A stretch of DNA of 64,000 nucleotides from JADJYF01 sp965278995 (GCA_965278995.1 OZ257136.1:1550001-1614000); one strand, 5' to 3'; positions 41,352-51,300 are shown, counted from the first letter of the stretch. Translations and numbers: made by a program. The notes: generated from the sequence alone by a model not told the origin.

Positions 41352-42692
41352 ATGATGAGAGCAGACCACATGCATCTCGGCGCCTTCATGCGGCCGGTCA
41401 GTATCCATACGGCGGCCTGGCGCTACCCGGGCGCATTCGCCGACGCCAACTTCAATTTCGGCCACTACCAGCGCTTCATTGCGACGCTCGAACGGGGTTG
41501 TTTCGATGCTTTTTTCATGGCCGATCACCTGGCTGTGCTCAACATGCCGATGGCGGCGCTCAAGCGGAGCGCGACCGTATCGTCGTTCGATCCGTTGACG
41601 CTGCTGCCGGCGCTGGCGCCATTGACCCGCCATATCGGTCTCATCGCCACCGCCTCGACCACCTATAACGACCCCTATCACGTCGCGCGCAAGTTCGCTT
41701 CGCTGGACCACATCAGTGGCGGGCGCGCGGGCTGGAATGTCGTGACTTCGGCCAATCCACAGGAGGCGCAGAATTTTGGCCTGGATGCGCATATGGACCA
41801 TGACCTCCGCTACGTGCGGGCACGCGAATTCTACGAAGTAGTGACCGGCTTGTGGGACAGTTGGGCCGACGATGCATTTGTACGCGATACGGAGCAAGGC
41901 ATTTATTTCGACCCCGCGCGCCTGCACGTTCTCGATCATCGTGGCGAGTATCTGCGCGTACGTGGTCCACTGAACATCGCACGACCGCTGCAGGGGTGGC
42001 CGGTGATCGTCCAGGCTGGAGCGTCTGATGCCGGCCGACAGCTCGCCGCTGAAACGGCCGAAGTGGTGTTTTCCGCCGCCAACGAGCTCAGTGCGGGACA
42101 AGCGTATTATGCCGACCTGAAGCAGCGAATGGCTGCTTACGGTCGACCAGAGAATGCACTGAAAGTGCTGCCCGGCGCGTTCGTCGTTGTCGCCGACACT
42201 GACGAACAAGCGAAAGAGCGCAAAGCACTGCTCGACAGTCTGGTTCATTCCGACAGCGGCATGGCAACGCTCTCGGTACTCCTCGGTTGTGACGCTGCTG
42301 AATTCGAACTCGACCAGCCACTGCCCGAGATCCCGGAAAGCAACGCAAGCCGCAGCGGCCGCGAGAAACTCGTCACCATGGCGCGCGAGCGCAATCTTAC
42401 CGTGCGCCAGCTGGCGCAATATGTCGGCGGCAGTTTCAGCACGCTGGAATTGATCGGCTCGGTCACCACCGTCGTCGATCAGATGCAGCAATGGTTCGAA
42501 AGTCGCGCCTGCGACGGTTTCAACGTGATGTTCCCCTGGCTACCCGGCGGACTCGACGATTTTGTCGACCGTGTCGTACCGGAATTGCAGCGCCGCGGAC
42601 TCTTCCGCAGGGCTTACGCCGGCACGACTCTGCGTGAGCACCTCGGCCTGCAACGGCCGGATAATCGCCATTTTCCGCGAGATTCGATCTAG
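41352..42692 (+). CDS. NtaA/DmoA-family FMN-dependent monooxygenase
   Basis: 446 aa luciferase-like flavin monooxygenase of the NtaA/SnaA/DmoA/SoxA branch. HLGAFMRPVSIHTAAWRYPG opens the barrel; FDPLTLLPALAPLTRHIGLIATASTTYNDPYHVAR split by strands and GRAGWNVVTSANPQEAQNFG are branch signatures. Enzymes of this group oxidise aminopolycarboxylates, dimethyl sulfide or dibenzothiophene sulfones, using reduced FMN from a partner reductase. It is a lone gene after a 232-bp gap, followed by pyrC. The partner is possibly the 32945 reductase. Confidence 0.9.
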   Translation: MMRADHMHLGAFMRPVSIHTAAWRYPGAFADANFNFGHYQRFIATLERGCFDAFFMADHLAVLNMPMAALKRSATVSSFDPLTLLPALAPLTRHIGLIATASTTYNDPYHVARKFASLDHISGGRAGWNVVTSANPQEAQNFGLDAHMDHDLRYVRAREFYEVVTGLWDSWADDAFVRDTEQGIYFDPARLHVLDHRGEYLRVRGPLNIARPLQGWPVIVQAGASDAGRQLAAETAEVVFSAANELSAGQAYYADLKQRMAAYGRPENALKVLPGAFVVVADTDEQAKERKALLDSLVHSDSGMATLSVLLGCDAAEFELDQPLPEIPESNASRSGREKLVTMARERNLTVRQLAQYVGGSFSTLELIGSVTTVVDQMQQWFESRACDGFNVMFPWLPGGLDDFVDRVVPELQRRGLFRRAYAGTTLREHLGLQRPDNRHFPRDSI

Positions 42693-42756
42693 CAGCCTGC
42701 TGCGACTGCGGCCAGAGTTTCTGTGGCGTACCGGCCCATGCTAGAGTCGGGCGGCC

Positions 42757-43809
42757 ATGTCTCCCGCCACGCTCACTCTGCCCCGACCCGATGACTGGCA
42801 CGTGCATTTGCGCGACGGTGCGCTGTTGCGCGAGGTCGTACTGGCCAGCGCGCGCGATTTTGCGCGGGCCATCGTCATGCCGAATCTGCAGCCGCCGGTG
42901 ACGACCGCGGCGCTGGCCGATGCTTACCGGTCGCGCATCAGGAATTGTCTACCGGCGCAAACGGCATTCGAACCGTTGATGACGCTCTACCTCACGGACC
43001 ATACCGACAGTGCCGACCTCGCAGCGGGCGTCCGCGACGGTATCGTTACAGCAGCGAAACTCTATCCGGCAGGTGCAACGACGCACGCCGAGGCGGGCGT
43101 TACCGACGTAGGCCGACTCGAAGCTGTGTTCGAAACGATGAGCGCTGTCGGCGTTCCACTGCTGGTTCATGGTGAAGTGGTCGATGACACGGTCGATATT
43201 TTTGATCGCGAAGCGGTTTTCATCGAACGCATCCTGGAACCGCTGCGCAGACGCCACCCGCAACTTAAAATTGTTTTCGAGCACATCACGACGGCCGCAG
43301 CGGCAGCCTACGTCAGCGCCGCCGATCCGAGTCTGCTCGCGGCGACCGTCACGCCGCATCATCTGGCGCTGAATCGCAACGCGATGTTCCGCGGTGGCAT
43401 TCGGCCGCACGCCTACTGCCTGCCGGTCATCAAGCGCGAACGGCATCGACTGGCACTGCTGGCGGCAGTGACCAGCGGCGACGCCCATTTCTTCCTCGGC
43501 ACCGATTCGGCGCCGCACGTACGCGCGAGCAAGGAATCCGCCTGTGGTTGTGCCGGGCTCTATAACGCGCCGACAGCGCTGGCAACTTACGCCACGCTGT
43601 TTGACCAAGCCGGGAGGCTCGCTGCTCTTGAAGCATTTGCCGCGTTGAACGGTCCGCGTTTCTACGGCCTGCCGGTCAACTGTACACGCATTACGCTCGA
43701 GCGGACCGCAACGCCCGTTACCCCGGAAACGATGACGCAGACGTCCGGTACAGTCACTGTTTTCGAACCACCGTTCCCGATGAACTGGCGCGTCGCTACG
43801 CCCTCATGA
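42757..43809 (+). CDS. pyrC: Dihydroorotase
   Basis: 350 aa zinc amidohydrolase that cyclises carbamoyl aspartate to dihydroorotate in pyrimidine synthesis. The metal ligands His15-x-His17 (DWHVHLRDG), the carbamylated Lys101 (AAKLYPAGATTH), later His in LVHGE and FEHIT, and Asp in LGTDSAPH match the E. coli class II enzyme in order and length. The stop overlaps bioA by ATGA, an uncommon pairing of pyrimidine and biotin genes. Confidence 0.95.
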   Translation: MSPATLTLPRPDDWHVHLRDGALLREVVLASARDFARAIVMPNLQPPVTTAALADAYRSRIRNCLPAQTAFEPLMTLYLTDHTDSADLAAGVRDGIVTAAKLYPAGATTHAEAGVTDVGRLEAVFETMSAVGVPLLVHGEVVDDTVDIFDREAVFIERILEPLRRRHPQLKIVFEHITTAAAAAYVSAADPSLLAATVTPHHLALNRNAMFRGGIRPHAYCLPVIKRERHRLALLAAVTSGDAHFFLGTDSAPHVRASKESACGCAGLYNAPTALATYATLFDQAGRLAALEAFAALNGPRFYGLPVNCTRITLERTATPVTPETMTQTSGTVTVFEPPFPMNWRVATPS

Positions 43810-45089
43810 TCGGTGCGCCATGGCTGGACTACGAGCGTGCACATGTCTGGCATCCCTACAGCACAGTGCTCGATCCGCCACCGGTCTATCCGGTACGGAG
43901 CGCCGAGGGCGTTCGCATCACGCTCACTGACGGACGTCAATTGATCGACGGCATGGCCTCGTGGTGGTCGGCCATCCATGGCTACAATCATCCGCGTTTG
44001 AACGCGGCCGTCACCGATCAGCTCGGCCGCATGGCGCACGTCATGTTCGGCGGCTTGACGCACGAGAGTGCGGCCGAACTTGCGCGCGATCTGATTACGA
44101 TAACGCCGGCCGGGCTTGAGCATGTGTTTTTCGCCGACTCTGGATCGGTCGCCGTCGAAGTCGCGATCAAGATGGCATTGCAGTATCGAGCCGCCCGCGG
44201 TGAAGCGCAGCGTACGCGTCTGCTGACGGTGCGTGGCGGTTACCACGGCGACACTTTTGGCGCGATGGCGGTATGCGATCCGGTGACCGGCATGCACAGC
44301 CTGTTCAGCGCCGTACTGCCGCAGCACCTGTTCGCACCGCGACCTCAAGTGCGCTTCGAAGCGCAATGGAACGCGCAGGATATCGAAGCGCTGCGCACGC
44401 TCGCACACGATCACGCGAGTGAACTGACCGCCATCATCCTGGAACCCGTCGTACAGGGTGCAGGCGGCATGTGGTTCTATCATCCACGCTATCTGACCGA
44501 AGTCCGTGCGCTCTGCGACGAACTCGGCCTGTTGCTGATCGCCGATGAAATTGCGACGGGTTTCGGCCGTACCGGCGCACTCTTCGCCTGTGATCATGCC
44601 GGCATCGCACCCGATATCCTCTGTCTCGGCAAAGCGCTGACCGGAGGGTACATGACACTGGCAGCGACACTCGTCACGCGCGAGGTCGCCCAAACCATCT
44701 GCCGGACCGAGCCGGGCGTGTTCATGCACGGACCGACGTTCATGGCTAACGCGCTCGCCTGTGCCTGCGCGCGCGAAAGTATCGCCCTGCTGATAAACAG
44801 CTCGTGGCGCGCAAACATCGAGCGCATTGAGCGCGCGCTCGCCGACGGACTTGCGCCGGCGCGCGCATTGCCCGCGGTCGCCGACGTGCGCGTGCTCGGC
44901 GCTATCGGGGTGATAGAAACCCGCGCGGCCGCCGATCTGCGCGCACTCACGCGCGCATTCGTCGAACGCGGCGTGTGGTTGCGTCCTTTCGGTCGTCTGA
45001 TCTACGTCATGCCGCCTTACATCATCGACGACGACGACCTTGCACGCCTGACCACGGCCATGGTCGAAGTCGCCGCCCAGTTGCACTGA
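43806..45089 (+). CDS. bioA: Adenosylmethionine-8-amino-7-oxononanoate transaminase
   Basis: 427 aa class III PLP aminotransferase of biotin synthesis, converting KAPA to DAPA with SAM as amino donor. DGMASWWSAIHGYNHP is the BioA-specific substrate segment; YHGDTFGAMAV, LIADEIATGFGRTG and LGKALTGGYM with the PLP Lys are all in place. Start ATG overlaps the pyrC stop. No other bio genes are in the window. Confidence 0.95.
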   Translation: MIGAPWLDYERAHVWHPYSTVLDPPPVYPVRSAEGVRITLTDGRQLIDGMASWWSAIHGYNHPRLNAAVTDQLGRMAHVMFGGLTHESAAELARDLITITPAGLEHVFFADSGSVAVEVAIKMALQYRAARGEAQRTRLLTVRGGYHGDTFGAMAVCDPVTGMHSLFSAVLPQHLFAPRPQVRFEAQWNAQDIEALRTLAHDHASELTAIILEPVVQGAGGMWFYHPRYLTEVRALCDELGLLLIADEIATGFGRTGALFACDHAGIAPDILCLGKALTGGYMTLAATLVTREVAQTICRTEPGVFMHGPTFMANALACACARESIALLINSSWRANIERIERALADGLAPARALPAVADVRVLGAIGVIETRAAADLRALTRAFVERGVWLRPFGRLIYVMPPYIIDDDDLARLTTAMVEVAAQLH

Positions 45090-45115
45090 GCTGGCGCAAT
45101 CATCGACATGACCCC

Positions 45116-45664
45116 ATGAGGAAAGTACCGGTACTGCCGCCGTTCGACCCGGAAGTGATCCGCGCCATGGCGCGCTGGCCCGACGTGCCGCGGGTTTATG
45201 GCTGGCTGCGACTGGATTGCCGTGGCGCGTGGCGCATCCGTGACGAACCGATCACGCATGCCCGCACCGTGGCATTCCTGGCGCGTCATTATCGAGCCGA
45301 TGAGAGCGGCGCATGGTATGTGCAGAACGGCCCGCAGCAGGTCTATGTGGCACTCGACTATACGCCGTGGATTTATCGCTACAACGGCAACGACGGCCAT
45401 ACCGCTCTCACCACGCACACGGGTCTTGCCTGCAACACGCTGGATGGCGCGTATCTCGACGACGACGGGAACCTGCTGCTCGAGACCGACTACGGCATCG
45501 GTGTGCTCGACGATCGCGATCTCGCCGCCGGTGCCGGTCTGATGCTGCCGTTGGATAGCGCAGAGCCTTCTGCACTGCGTTGGCAGGACCGCACGCTGCC
45601 GCTGGTGTCGCTGGCGCGCGCCGATGTACCCGCGCGTTTCGGCTTCGTGCAACGACCGCAATGA
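45116..45664 (+). CDS. DUF2946-like conserved protein
   Basis: 182 aa soluble protein with no signal peptide. The opening PPFDPEVIRAMARWPDVPRVYGWLRLDCRG and the central ESGAWYVQNGPQQVYVALDYTP, read in pieces, are what I remember from proteobacterial proteins annotated as DUF2946; the function is unknown. The ATG at 45116 lies 26 bp after bioA, so it is probably in that operon. The family label is from memory and should be checked. Confidence 0.65.
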   Translation: MRKVPVLPPFDPEVIRAMARWPDVPRVYGWLRLDCRGAWRIRDEPITHARTVAFLARHYRADESGAWYVQNGPQQVYVALDYTPWIYRYNGNDGHTALTTHTGLACNTLDGAYLDDDGNLLLETDYGIGVLDDRDLAAGAGLMLPLDSAEPSALRWQDRTLPLVSLARADVPARFGFVQRPQ

Positions 45665-45759
45665 GCGCATCCCGGCTAGTGTTCTATCGCTGTTTCACCA
45701 GGTATGGGAGAATTCGTGTCGAGACGTACGCACCAGACCACTTCCGAAAAGGACCCATC

Positions 45760-46443
45760 ATGAACAGACTGTTATCCGCAACCACGCTCGCCATTCTGGC
45801 CGCGCTCGGTGTGGACGCGGCAGCGGTCGGCACGTCGCTGGAGACCGAAGCCGAGAAGTACAGCTATGCAATCGGGATCAACTTCGCGCAAAGCATGATG
45901 CGTCAGGGCGCGCCGCTGGACGCCGATTCGGTCTACATGGCACTGCGCGATGCGTTGGAGGGTTCCAAACCGCGCTTGAGCGGCGAAGCGATGTCCGTTG
46001 CATTGCAGTCCGAAGCGCAGAAAGCCGGCGAACGGAAACGCGGCATGGCGACCGAAAACCTGCGTAAGGGCAAGGAGTACATGGCCACGAACAAGGCCAA
46101 GGCCGGCGTCACGACATTGCCCAATGGCATTCAGTATGAAGTCCTGCGTACCGGCGACGGCGCCCATCCGGCAGTCAGCGATCGGGTCAAAGTCCACTAC
46201 GCCGGCAAGCTGACCGATGGCCGCGAATTCGACAGTTCCAAACGCCGCGGCGAACCTGCCACTTTCGGCGTTGGCGAAGTCATCCAGGGTTGGCAGGAAG
46301 TACTGCCGTTGATGGCGGTCGGTTCGCGCTGGCTGGTGACGATTCCACCAGAACTCGCTTACGGTGTAACGGGCGCCGGTGCCGCCATCGGCCCGAACGA
46401 GACGCTGGTGTTCGAAATCGAACTGCTCGATATCGTCCAATGA
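45760..46443 (+). CDS. Exported FKBP-type peptidyl-prolyl isomerase
   Basis: 227 aa with a signal peptide at about 1-21. The N-terminal dimerisation domain (about 30-110; EAEKYSYAIGINFAQSM) is followed by the FKBP catalytic domain (about 125-227; VHYAGKLTDGREFDSS, GVGEVIQGWQEVLPLM, PPELAYGVTGAGAAIGPNE). It matches FkpA/Mip-type periplasmic or outer-membrane foldases. The ATG at 45760 has AAGGA seven bases upstream; earlier in-frame starts overlap the previous gene. Confidence 0.93.
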   Translation: MNRLLSATTLAILAALGVDAAAVGTSLETEAEKYSYAIGINFAQSMMRQGAPLDADSVYMALRDALEGSKPRLSGEAMSVALQSEAQKAGERKRGMATENLRKGKEYMATNKAKAGVTTLPNGIQYEVLRTGDGAHPAVSDRVKVHYAGKLTDGREFDSSKRRGEPATFGVGEVIQGWQEVLPLMAVGSRWLVTIPPELAYGVTGAGAAIGPNETLVFEIELLDIVQ

Positions 46444-46504
46444 GCGGCCTGACGCCTGCAGTGCCCGGGCACAGCGCAGGCAACGTTCGCCAGCGTGATC
46501 TGTC

Positions 46505-46789
46505 GTGGCTGTAATCGAGGTCGAGCAGAAGGAGTCTGACGGCCGGCGCATGCTGTTCAACGTCACGGTGGCTGACACTGCCGGCAAGACACATCATCGC
46601 GTCACCATGAACGACGACACCTATCAGCGACTGACCAACGGTACGGTCAGTCCGCAACTGTGCATCGAGGCTGTGTTTCGATTCCTGATCGAACGCGAGG
46701 CGAAAACCGATCTGATGGCAAGTTTCGATGTGAATGTGCTGCAGATGTCTTACGCCAGTTTCGAACGCGACCTGCATAACTATCTGTAA
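46505..46789 (+). CDS. Small conserved-looking protein of unknown function, 94 aa
   Basis: 94 aa, start GTG at 46505, no signal peptide or membrane segment. Composition is mixed alpha/beta (VAVIEVEQKESDG, MLFNVTVADTAGKTHHRVTM, LCIEAVFRFLIEREAKTDLM). I do not recognise it. It follows the FKBP gene by 61 bp on the same strand. There is no clear ribosome site, so the exact start is unsure. Confidence 0.6.
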   Translation: MAVIEVEQKESDGRRMLFNVTVADTAGKTHHRVTMNDDTYQRLTNGTVSPQLCIEAVFRFLIEREAKTDLMASFDVNVLQMSYASFERDLHNYL

Positions 46790-46796
46790 ATCTCGC

Positions 46797-47741
46797 TCAT
46801 CCTGGGCACAAGGTGCCGCGAGCGGCCCGATTGCCTAGCGCTGCGCGCAGCGCACTGCCGCCGATGATCGCGACCGAAGCGCCCAGCGTTGCCGCCCGCC
46901 GCAACAGATTGCCGCTGTCCAGGCGGACCTGAGGCGCAGCCAGCGGACCTTCGATAACAACCGCCTCGACGATGTTCAAACTTTTCAGATCCACCCCGCG
47001 ACGCGCCTCGGGTGTGAACGCCAGCGACACGGTGCGGGTGCCGAAATCAATCTGTCCTCCACCGGTGACACGCATGCGCTGGGTGCGCAGAGCAAGACCT
47101 TCGGGCTGGTCGACGTGCCCGCCAATGATCGGAAATTCGACCGCGAGACATTCGAGAATGGCTGCTTCGTCCTTGCTGCGAAATGGATTGAACGCGGCAA
47201 ACAGACTGCCAAAGACGGTGGTGCTGGCATTCTCGACAGTTCTGCGAATGCGCCCTTCGCCGACACTGTGGAGGGCGAAATGACCGTCAGAAGAGGCCGC
47301 GATGGCCGCAACGCTGGCACCCCACCCGCGCACATCCAGGGTGAAATCGACCGGGGTGTCGTGCACGAAAGGCGCGACGGCAGTCCACGTTTCAAGCGGC
47401 ACGCCGTGCCCTTCAAGTTGTACATGGGTAGCGGCCTGTGACCGCACATCAATCGCCAGGGTCAGCGTACCGGCGCCGAGGCGGGCGTGCCCGTCAGTCA
47501 GACGCAGTCGTTCACCGCTGATGACGAGCGGCAACGCGAGTTCGCGCAGTACCGTATCGTGCCAGGCAAGGGTGTCCGCAGTGACCGTCATCGTCAGCGT
47601 ATAACCGGCAAGCCACGCCGGAAGACGCCAGTTTGGTAACGACAGGTTATCTACAGCACCGACCGGCAAGGTGACCGCAGCGAACAATATCGACGACACT
47701 GATTGCCAGGCCAACCGCGCCGGCCGCAGCCTGCGTGTCAC
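46797..47741 (-). CDS. AsmA-like C-terminal-domain protein, short
   Basis: 314 aa with one N-terminal membrane segment (about residues 9-30, LAWQSVSSILFAAVTLPVGAV) and a periplasmic beta-rich body. The C-terminal part (RMRVTGGGQIDFGTRTVSLAFTP, then LKSLNIVEAVVIEGPLAAPQVRLD) matches the AsmA C-terminal region linked to phospholipid transport and outer-membrane assembly. AsmA proteins are usually about twice as long, so this is a short form. A GTG at 47741 overlaps the rnd stop (GTGA), which I take as the start; an in-frame GTG at 47774 is the alternative. Confidence 0.65.
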   Translation of the reverse strand: MTRRLRPARLAWQSVSSILFAAVTLPVGAVDNLSLPNWRLPAWLAGYTLTMTVTADTLAWHDTVLRELALPLVISGERLRLTDGHARLGAGTLTLAIDVRSQAATHVQLEGHGVPLETWTAVAPFVHDTPVDFTLDVRGWGASVAAIAASSDGHFALHSVGEGRIRRTVENASTTVFGSLFAAFNPFRSKDEAAILECLAVEFPIIGGHVDQPEGLALRTQRMRVTGGGQIDFGTRTVSLAFTPEARRGVDLKSLNIVEAVVIEGPLAAPQVRLDSGNLLRRAATLGASVAIIGGSALRAALGNRAARGTLCPG

Positions 47742-48874
47742 TCGCACAAACCGTCGCCGCCGCGCGCGAGCCACGGATCGAACAGCACCGCCAGTTCATG
47801 GCGGCGCCAGCCGGCCAGCTGCCTCGCGATCAGGCGGCCACCGATGGCGGCTTCAGCCTCGGCCCGGGTCGCCAGCACCGCCGGACTCAGTCCTCTGTCG
47901 GTGGCGGCGGCCTGCAGGGCTGCAAGCAACGTCTTCAACGCCGCCCGGCCGTCGGCGTTCAATCGCCGTTCCGGTACACCGCTGTCGCGCTCGTGGCCTG
48001 CTTCGCGCGCCTGCGCCATGGCCTCGATCATGGCCGGACCAAAGCGCCGCAATGCCGCCGCATTCGGCGCCTCGACCGTACTCAGTTCGCGCACCGTGCT
48101 GGCGCCGCGTGCCGCGAGATCGAGCAGTTCATTGTCACGGATTACCCAGTTACGCGGCAGATTTCGCGTACGGGCTTCGCGTTCGCGCCAGGCCGCCAAC
48201 GCAACGGCGCGGCTGCGTGCTGCGCCGGCAAACGCGCTCAGTCCCTTGACCCGTTGCCAGGCAAGCTCCGGCGGCAGCGCGTAGAGTTCCTCCTTGAGCA
48301 GCGCCTGGCAGTCTTCTTCCAACCAGCGCTCGCGGCCGAGCGACCGCAATCGAGATTGCAGCACATCGGCCAGCGGCAACAGGTAACGGACATCGTCCGC
48401 CGCATAGTCGACCTGTTCCTCACTCAGCGGGCGCTGCCGCCAGTCGGTGCGCGTCGCCGACTTTGCCAGCGTCACGCCCAGTAGCTCACGAACGAGGTCA
48501 CCATAGCCTATCTGCTCGGTGTAGCCGCACAGAGCAGCGGCGAGCTGCGTATCGATCAGGGGTTGCGGCAGTGTACCGGCGGCCTGGTACAGCACTTCGA
48601 GATCCTGGCGGGCGGCATGCAGCACTTTGCTGCCGCGGTTTGCCGCCAGCGCTGTATACAAAGGCGAGAGCGAGCCCAGCGCAAGCGGATCGATACAGGC
48701 AATGCGGTCGGCAGCCGCTATCTGCACCAGACACAGTTCAGCGAAATACGTACGACTGCGTTCAAACTCGGTATCGATAGCTGTGGCCGGCGCATGGGCG
48801 ACAACCGCGCAAAGCTCGGCCAGCGCGTCGGCATCGCGGATGAACCAGATGGGCTCGGCCACGGTCTCAGTCAC
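47738..48874 (-). CDS. rnd: Ribonuclease D
   Basis: 378 aa 3'-5' exoribonuclease for tRNA 3'-end maturation. Exo motif I is IDTEFERS with Asp34 and Glu36; motif III is VDYAADDVRYLLPL; HRDC helices fill the C-terminal half. Length matches E. coli RNase D. The start is a GTG at 48874. Its stop overlaps the start of the AsmA-like gene, so the two are co-translated. Confidence 0.93.
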   Translation of the reverse strand: MTETVAEPIWFIRDADALAELCAVVAHAPATAIDTEFERSRTYFAELCLVQIAAADRIACIDPLALGSLSPLYTALAANRGSKVLHAARQDLEVLYQAAGTLPQPLIDTQLAAALCGYTEQIGYGDLVRELLGVTLAKSATRTDWRQRPLSEEQVDYAADDVRYLLPLADVLQSRLRSLGRERWLEEDCQALLKEELYALPPELAWQRVKGLSAFAGAARSRAVALAAWREREARTRNLPRNWVIRDNELLDLAARGASTVRELSTVEAPNAAALRRFGPAMIEAMAQAREAGHERDSGVPERRLNADGRAALKTLLAALQAAATDRGLSPAVLATRAEAEAAIGGRLIARQLAGWRRHELAVLFDPWLARGGDGLCE

Positions 48875-49087
48875 CGGCAGCGATCGCGACGGGGACCATC
48901 CGTTCGCCCATCGTGACGGGCCGATTACCGATGGCTGGCGGAAAATCTGACTCGAACGTGCGCTGCGTGCTATTCACGGACGTCATTATGACCGGGAACA
49001 AGGTCTTAAACACCGATGCAGGACAAATACGCTAGACTAGGCTGTCGCCCGACGAACGCCGGACGGATCGCGGAACACACACATACC

Positions 49088-51280
49088 ATGACATATCGCG
49101 CTATCAAGCTCATTTTCCTCAGCCTGCTTTGCGGGTTGGCGGGTGTGGCGCAAGCCAACGCGCCGCTGGTCCCGCTCGACGACCTCACGCCGCAGGCCGA
49201 ACATCGCCGCGCGACGCGGCTGATCACCCATGTGATAGCGAACTATCACTATCGTAATGTCGCGCTCGACGACGACCTGTCTCGCGTCGTACTCGAACGC
49301 TACATCGAAGCGCTCGACCCGACCCGCAGCTATTTTCTGCAATCGGACATCGACGACTTTCAGCAGCACGCCACCCGCGTCGACGATTACCTGCGCAGCT
49401 CGAGCTTGAACCCGCTGTTCGAGATGTTCGTGCGCTTCCGCGAGCGTTTGCGCGAACGAACCGATTTCGCCGTTTCCGCCCTCGATGAGCCGTTTGATTT
49501 CACGGCCAACGACAGCATCGACTTCGATCGCGAGAACGCCCCCTGGCCAGTCACACAGACAGACATCGACTCGCTCTGGCGCAAGCGCGTGAAGAACGAC
49601 GTTCTGTCGCTGCGACTGGCCGGCAAGAAGAACGACGAGATCAAGGAAACCTTGAAAAAGCGCTATACGGGGTTGTTCCGTCGCACCGCGCAATTGAACA
49701 GCGAGGATGTCTTCCAGACCCTGGTCAACGCCTACACCACCGCCATCGATCCGCACACCTCGTATTTCTCGCCGCGGACGTCAGAAAATTTCAAGATTCG
49801 CATGAGCCTCTCGCTGGAAGGAATCGGCGCAGTACTGCAAAGCGAAAACGAAATGACCTTGGTCCGTGAAGTAGTGCCGGGTGGCCCCGCTGCACAAAGC
49901 GGCAAACTCCACGCCGACGATCGTATCGTCGGCATCGGGCAGAACGACAAGGGTCCGCTGGTGGACGTCGTTGGCTGGCGACTAGACGATGTCGTGGACC
50001 TGATCCGTGGTCCGAAAAACTCCATTGTCCGCTTGCAGATCCTGCCCAAAGGCACCGGTCTCGATGGGCCGACCTCGCTTATCTCGATCACACGGAACAC
50101 GATTCAGCTCGACGATCAGGCTGTCAAAGGCTCCGTCATCGAGGAGCCCTCAGCTAGCGGGACGATGCCGATTGGCGTAATCAACGTGCCGACGTTCTAC
50201 ATGGATTTCGAAGCGCGCAGCGCCGGCGACGAAAACTACCGCAGTACCACCCGCGACGTTCGCAAGATCATCACAGATCTGAAGCGGCAGAAAGTGGCGG
50301 GCCTGGTCATCGATTTGCGCGGCAACGGTGGTGGCTCGCTCAGCGAAGCGACCGAGCTGACCGGCTTGTTCATCGATCAAGGGCCAGTAGTGCAGGTCCG
50401 TGATTCGCAGGGTCGCGTACAGATCGAACGCGATGTCGACGCAGGCGTCGCCTATGACGGCCCGCTGGTCGTTCTGATCGACCGCAACAGCGCGTCGGCG
50501 TCGGAGATTTTCGCCGGTGCCATCCAGGACTACCATCGCGGCGTGCTGGTCGGCGAGCCGAGTTTCGGCAAGGGAACCGTGCAGAATCTGGTTGATCTCA
50601 ATCGATTCGACCAGAGCATGGAAGGTAAACTCGGCCAGCTCAAAGCCACCATCGCCCAATTCTTCCGGGTCAGTGGCAGCAGCACGCAGTTTCGCGGCGT
50701 CACGCCTGAGATCGTTCTGCCGACGGTAGTCAGCCTCGACGACCAGGGCGAACGCTCGCTCGATAACGCGCTGCCATGGGCCGCGATCGAGGCTGCCAGC
50801 TACACCCCGTTGACGTTATCGAAAAATACGCTGGCCACAGTCACGCGCGAACACGACGAGCGAATTCTGCATGACGATGCGTTCAAGGCTCTCGTCGATA
50901 TGGAGACCGCCATCAAGGAAGCACGCGAAAAGAAGCAGCTTTCGCTGAACGAAGCCGAGCGGCGCAAGGAGCACGATACCGCGCGGGCCGAACAGCGGGC
51001 GCGGGAAAATCGCGTTCGCGTCGCACGCGGATTGAAACCGGTCAGCGATGACAGTGACCCCGAACTCGACGCCGAAGGGGAAGTCGTCGAAGCGCCGAAA
51101 ATGGACGAAGCGGAAGAACGCGCGCTCGACATCGTTCTGAACGAAGCCGGACACATCTTGAGTGACTGGGTCGACGCCAGCAGCACCGACAAACGATTGG
51201 TTGCGAACGAGACAGTGGTCAAACCGGCACCCGGCCAACCCGCTGCCACAGGCGGCGGAGCCGGCGAACAACTGCACTAG
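49088..51280 (+). CDS. prc: Carboxy-terminal processing (tail-specific) protease
   Basis: 730 aa periplasmic serine protease that trims lipoproteins and peptidoglycan enzymes. Signal peptide about 1-23 (TYRAIKLIFLSLLCGLAGVA), then the N-terminal helical domain, a PDZ domain (LEGIGAVLQSENEMTLVREV region, about 255-345), and the catalytic core with the SASASE Ser near 470 and Lys near 495 (FGKGTVQ). The ATG at 49088 is preferred over an in-frame ATG at 49016 because it opens the signal peptide. The gap before it has TTAAAC (49006) and TACGCT (49028), 16 bp apart, as a possible promoter. Confidence 0.94.
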   Translation: MTYRAIKLIFLSLLCGLAGVAQANAPLVPLDDLTPQAEHRRATRLITHVIANYHYRNVALDDDLSRVVLERYIEALDPTRSYFLQSDIDDFQQHATRVDDYLRSSSLNPLFEMFVRFRERLRERTDFAVSALDEPFDFTANDSIDFDRENAPWPVTQTDIDSLWRKRVKNDVLSLRLAGKKNDEIKETLKKRYTGLFRRTAQLNSEDVFQTLVNAYTTAIDPHTSYFSPRTSENFKIRMSLSLEGIGAVLQSENEMTLVREVVPGGPAAQSGKLHADDRIVGIGQNDKGPLVDVVGWRLDDVVDLIRGPKNSIVRLQILPKGTGLDGPTSLISITRNTIQLDDQAVKGSVIEEPSASGTMPIGVINVPTFYMDFEARSAGDENYRSTTRDVRKIITDLKRQKVAGLVIDLRGNGGGSLSEATELTGLFIDQGPVVQVRDSQGRVQIERDVDAGVAYDGPLVVLIDRNSASASEIFAGAIQDYHRGVLVGEPSFGKGTVQNLVDLNRFDQSMEGKLGQLKATIAQFFRVSGSSTQFRGVTPEIVLPTVVSLDDQGERSLDNALPWAAIEAASYTPLTLSKNTLATVTREHDERILHDDAFKALVDMETAIKEAREKKQLSLNEAERRKEHDTARAEQRARENRVRVARGLKPVSDDSDPELDAEGEVVEAPKMDEAEERALDIVLNEAGHILSDWVDASSTDKRLVANETVVKPAPGQPAATGGGAGEQLH

Positions 51281-51300
51281 CAGCCTGGTGACAATCGACT

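Noticed and set aside
43662..45086. 474-codon minus-strand frame opposite bioA
   Set aside because: bioA has every catalytic motif; the antisense frame has none.
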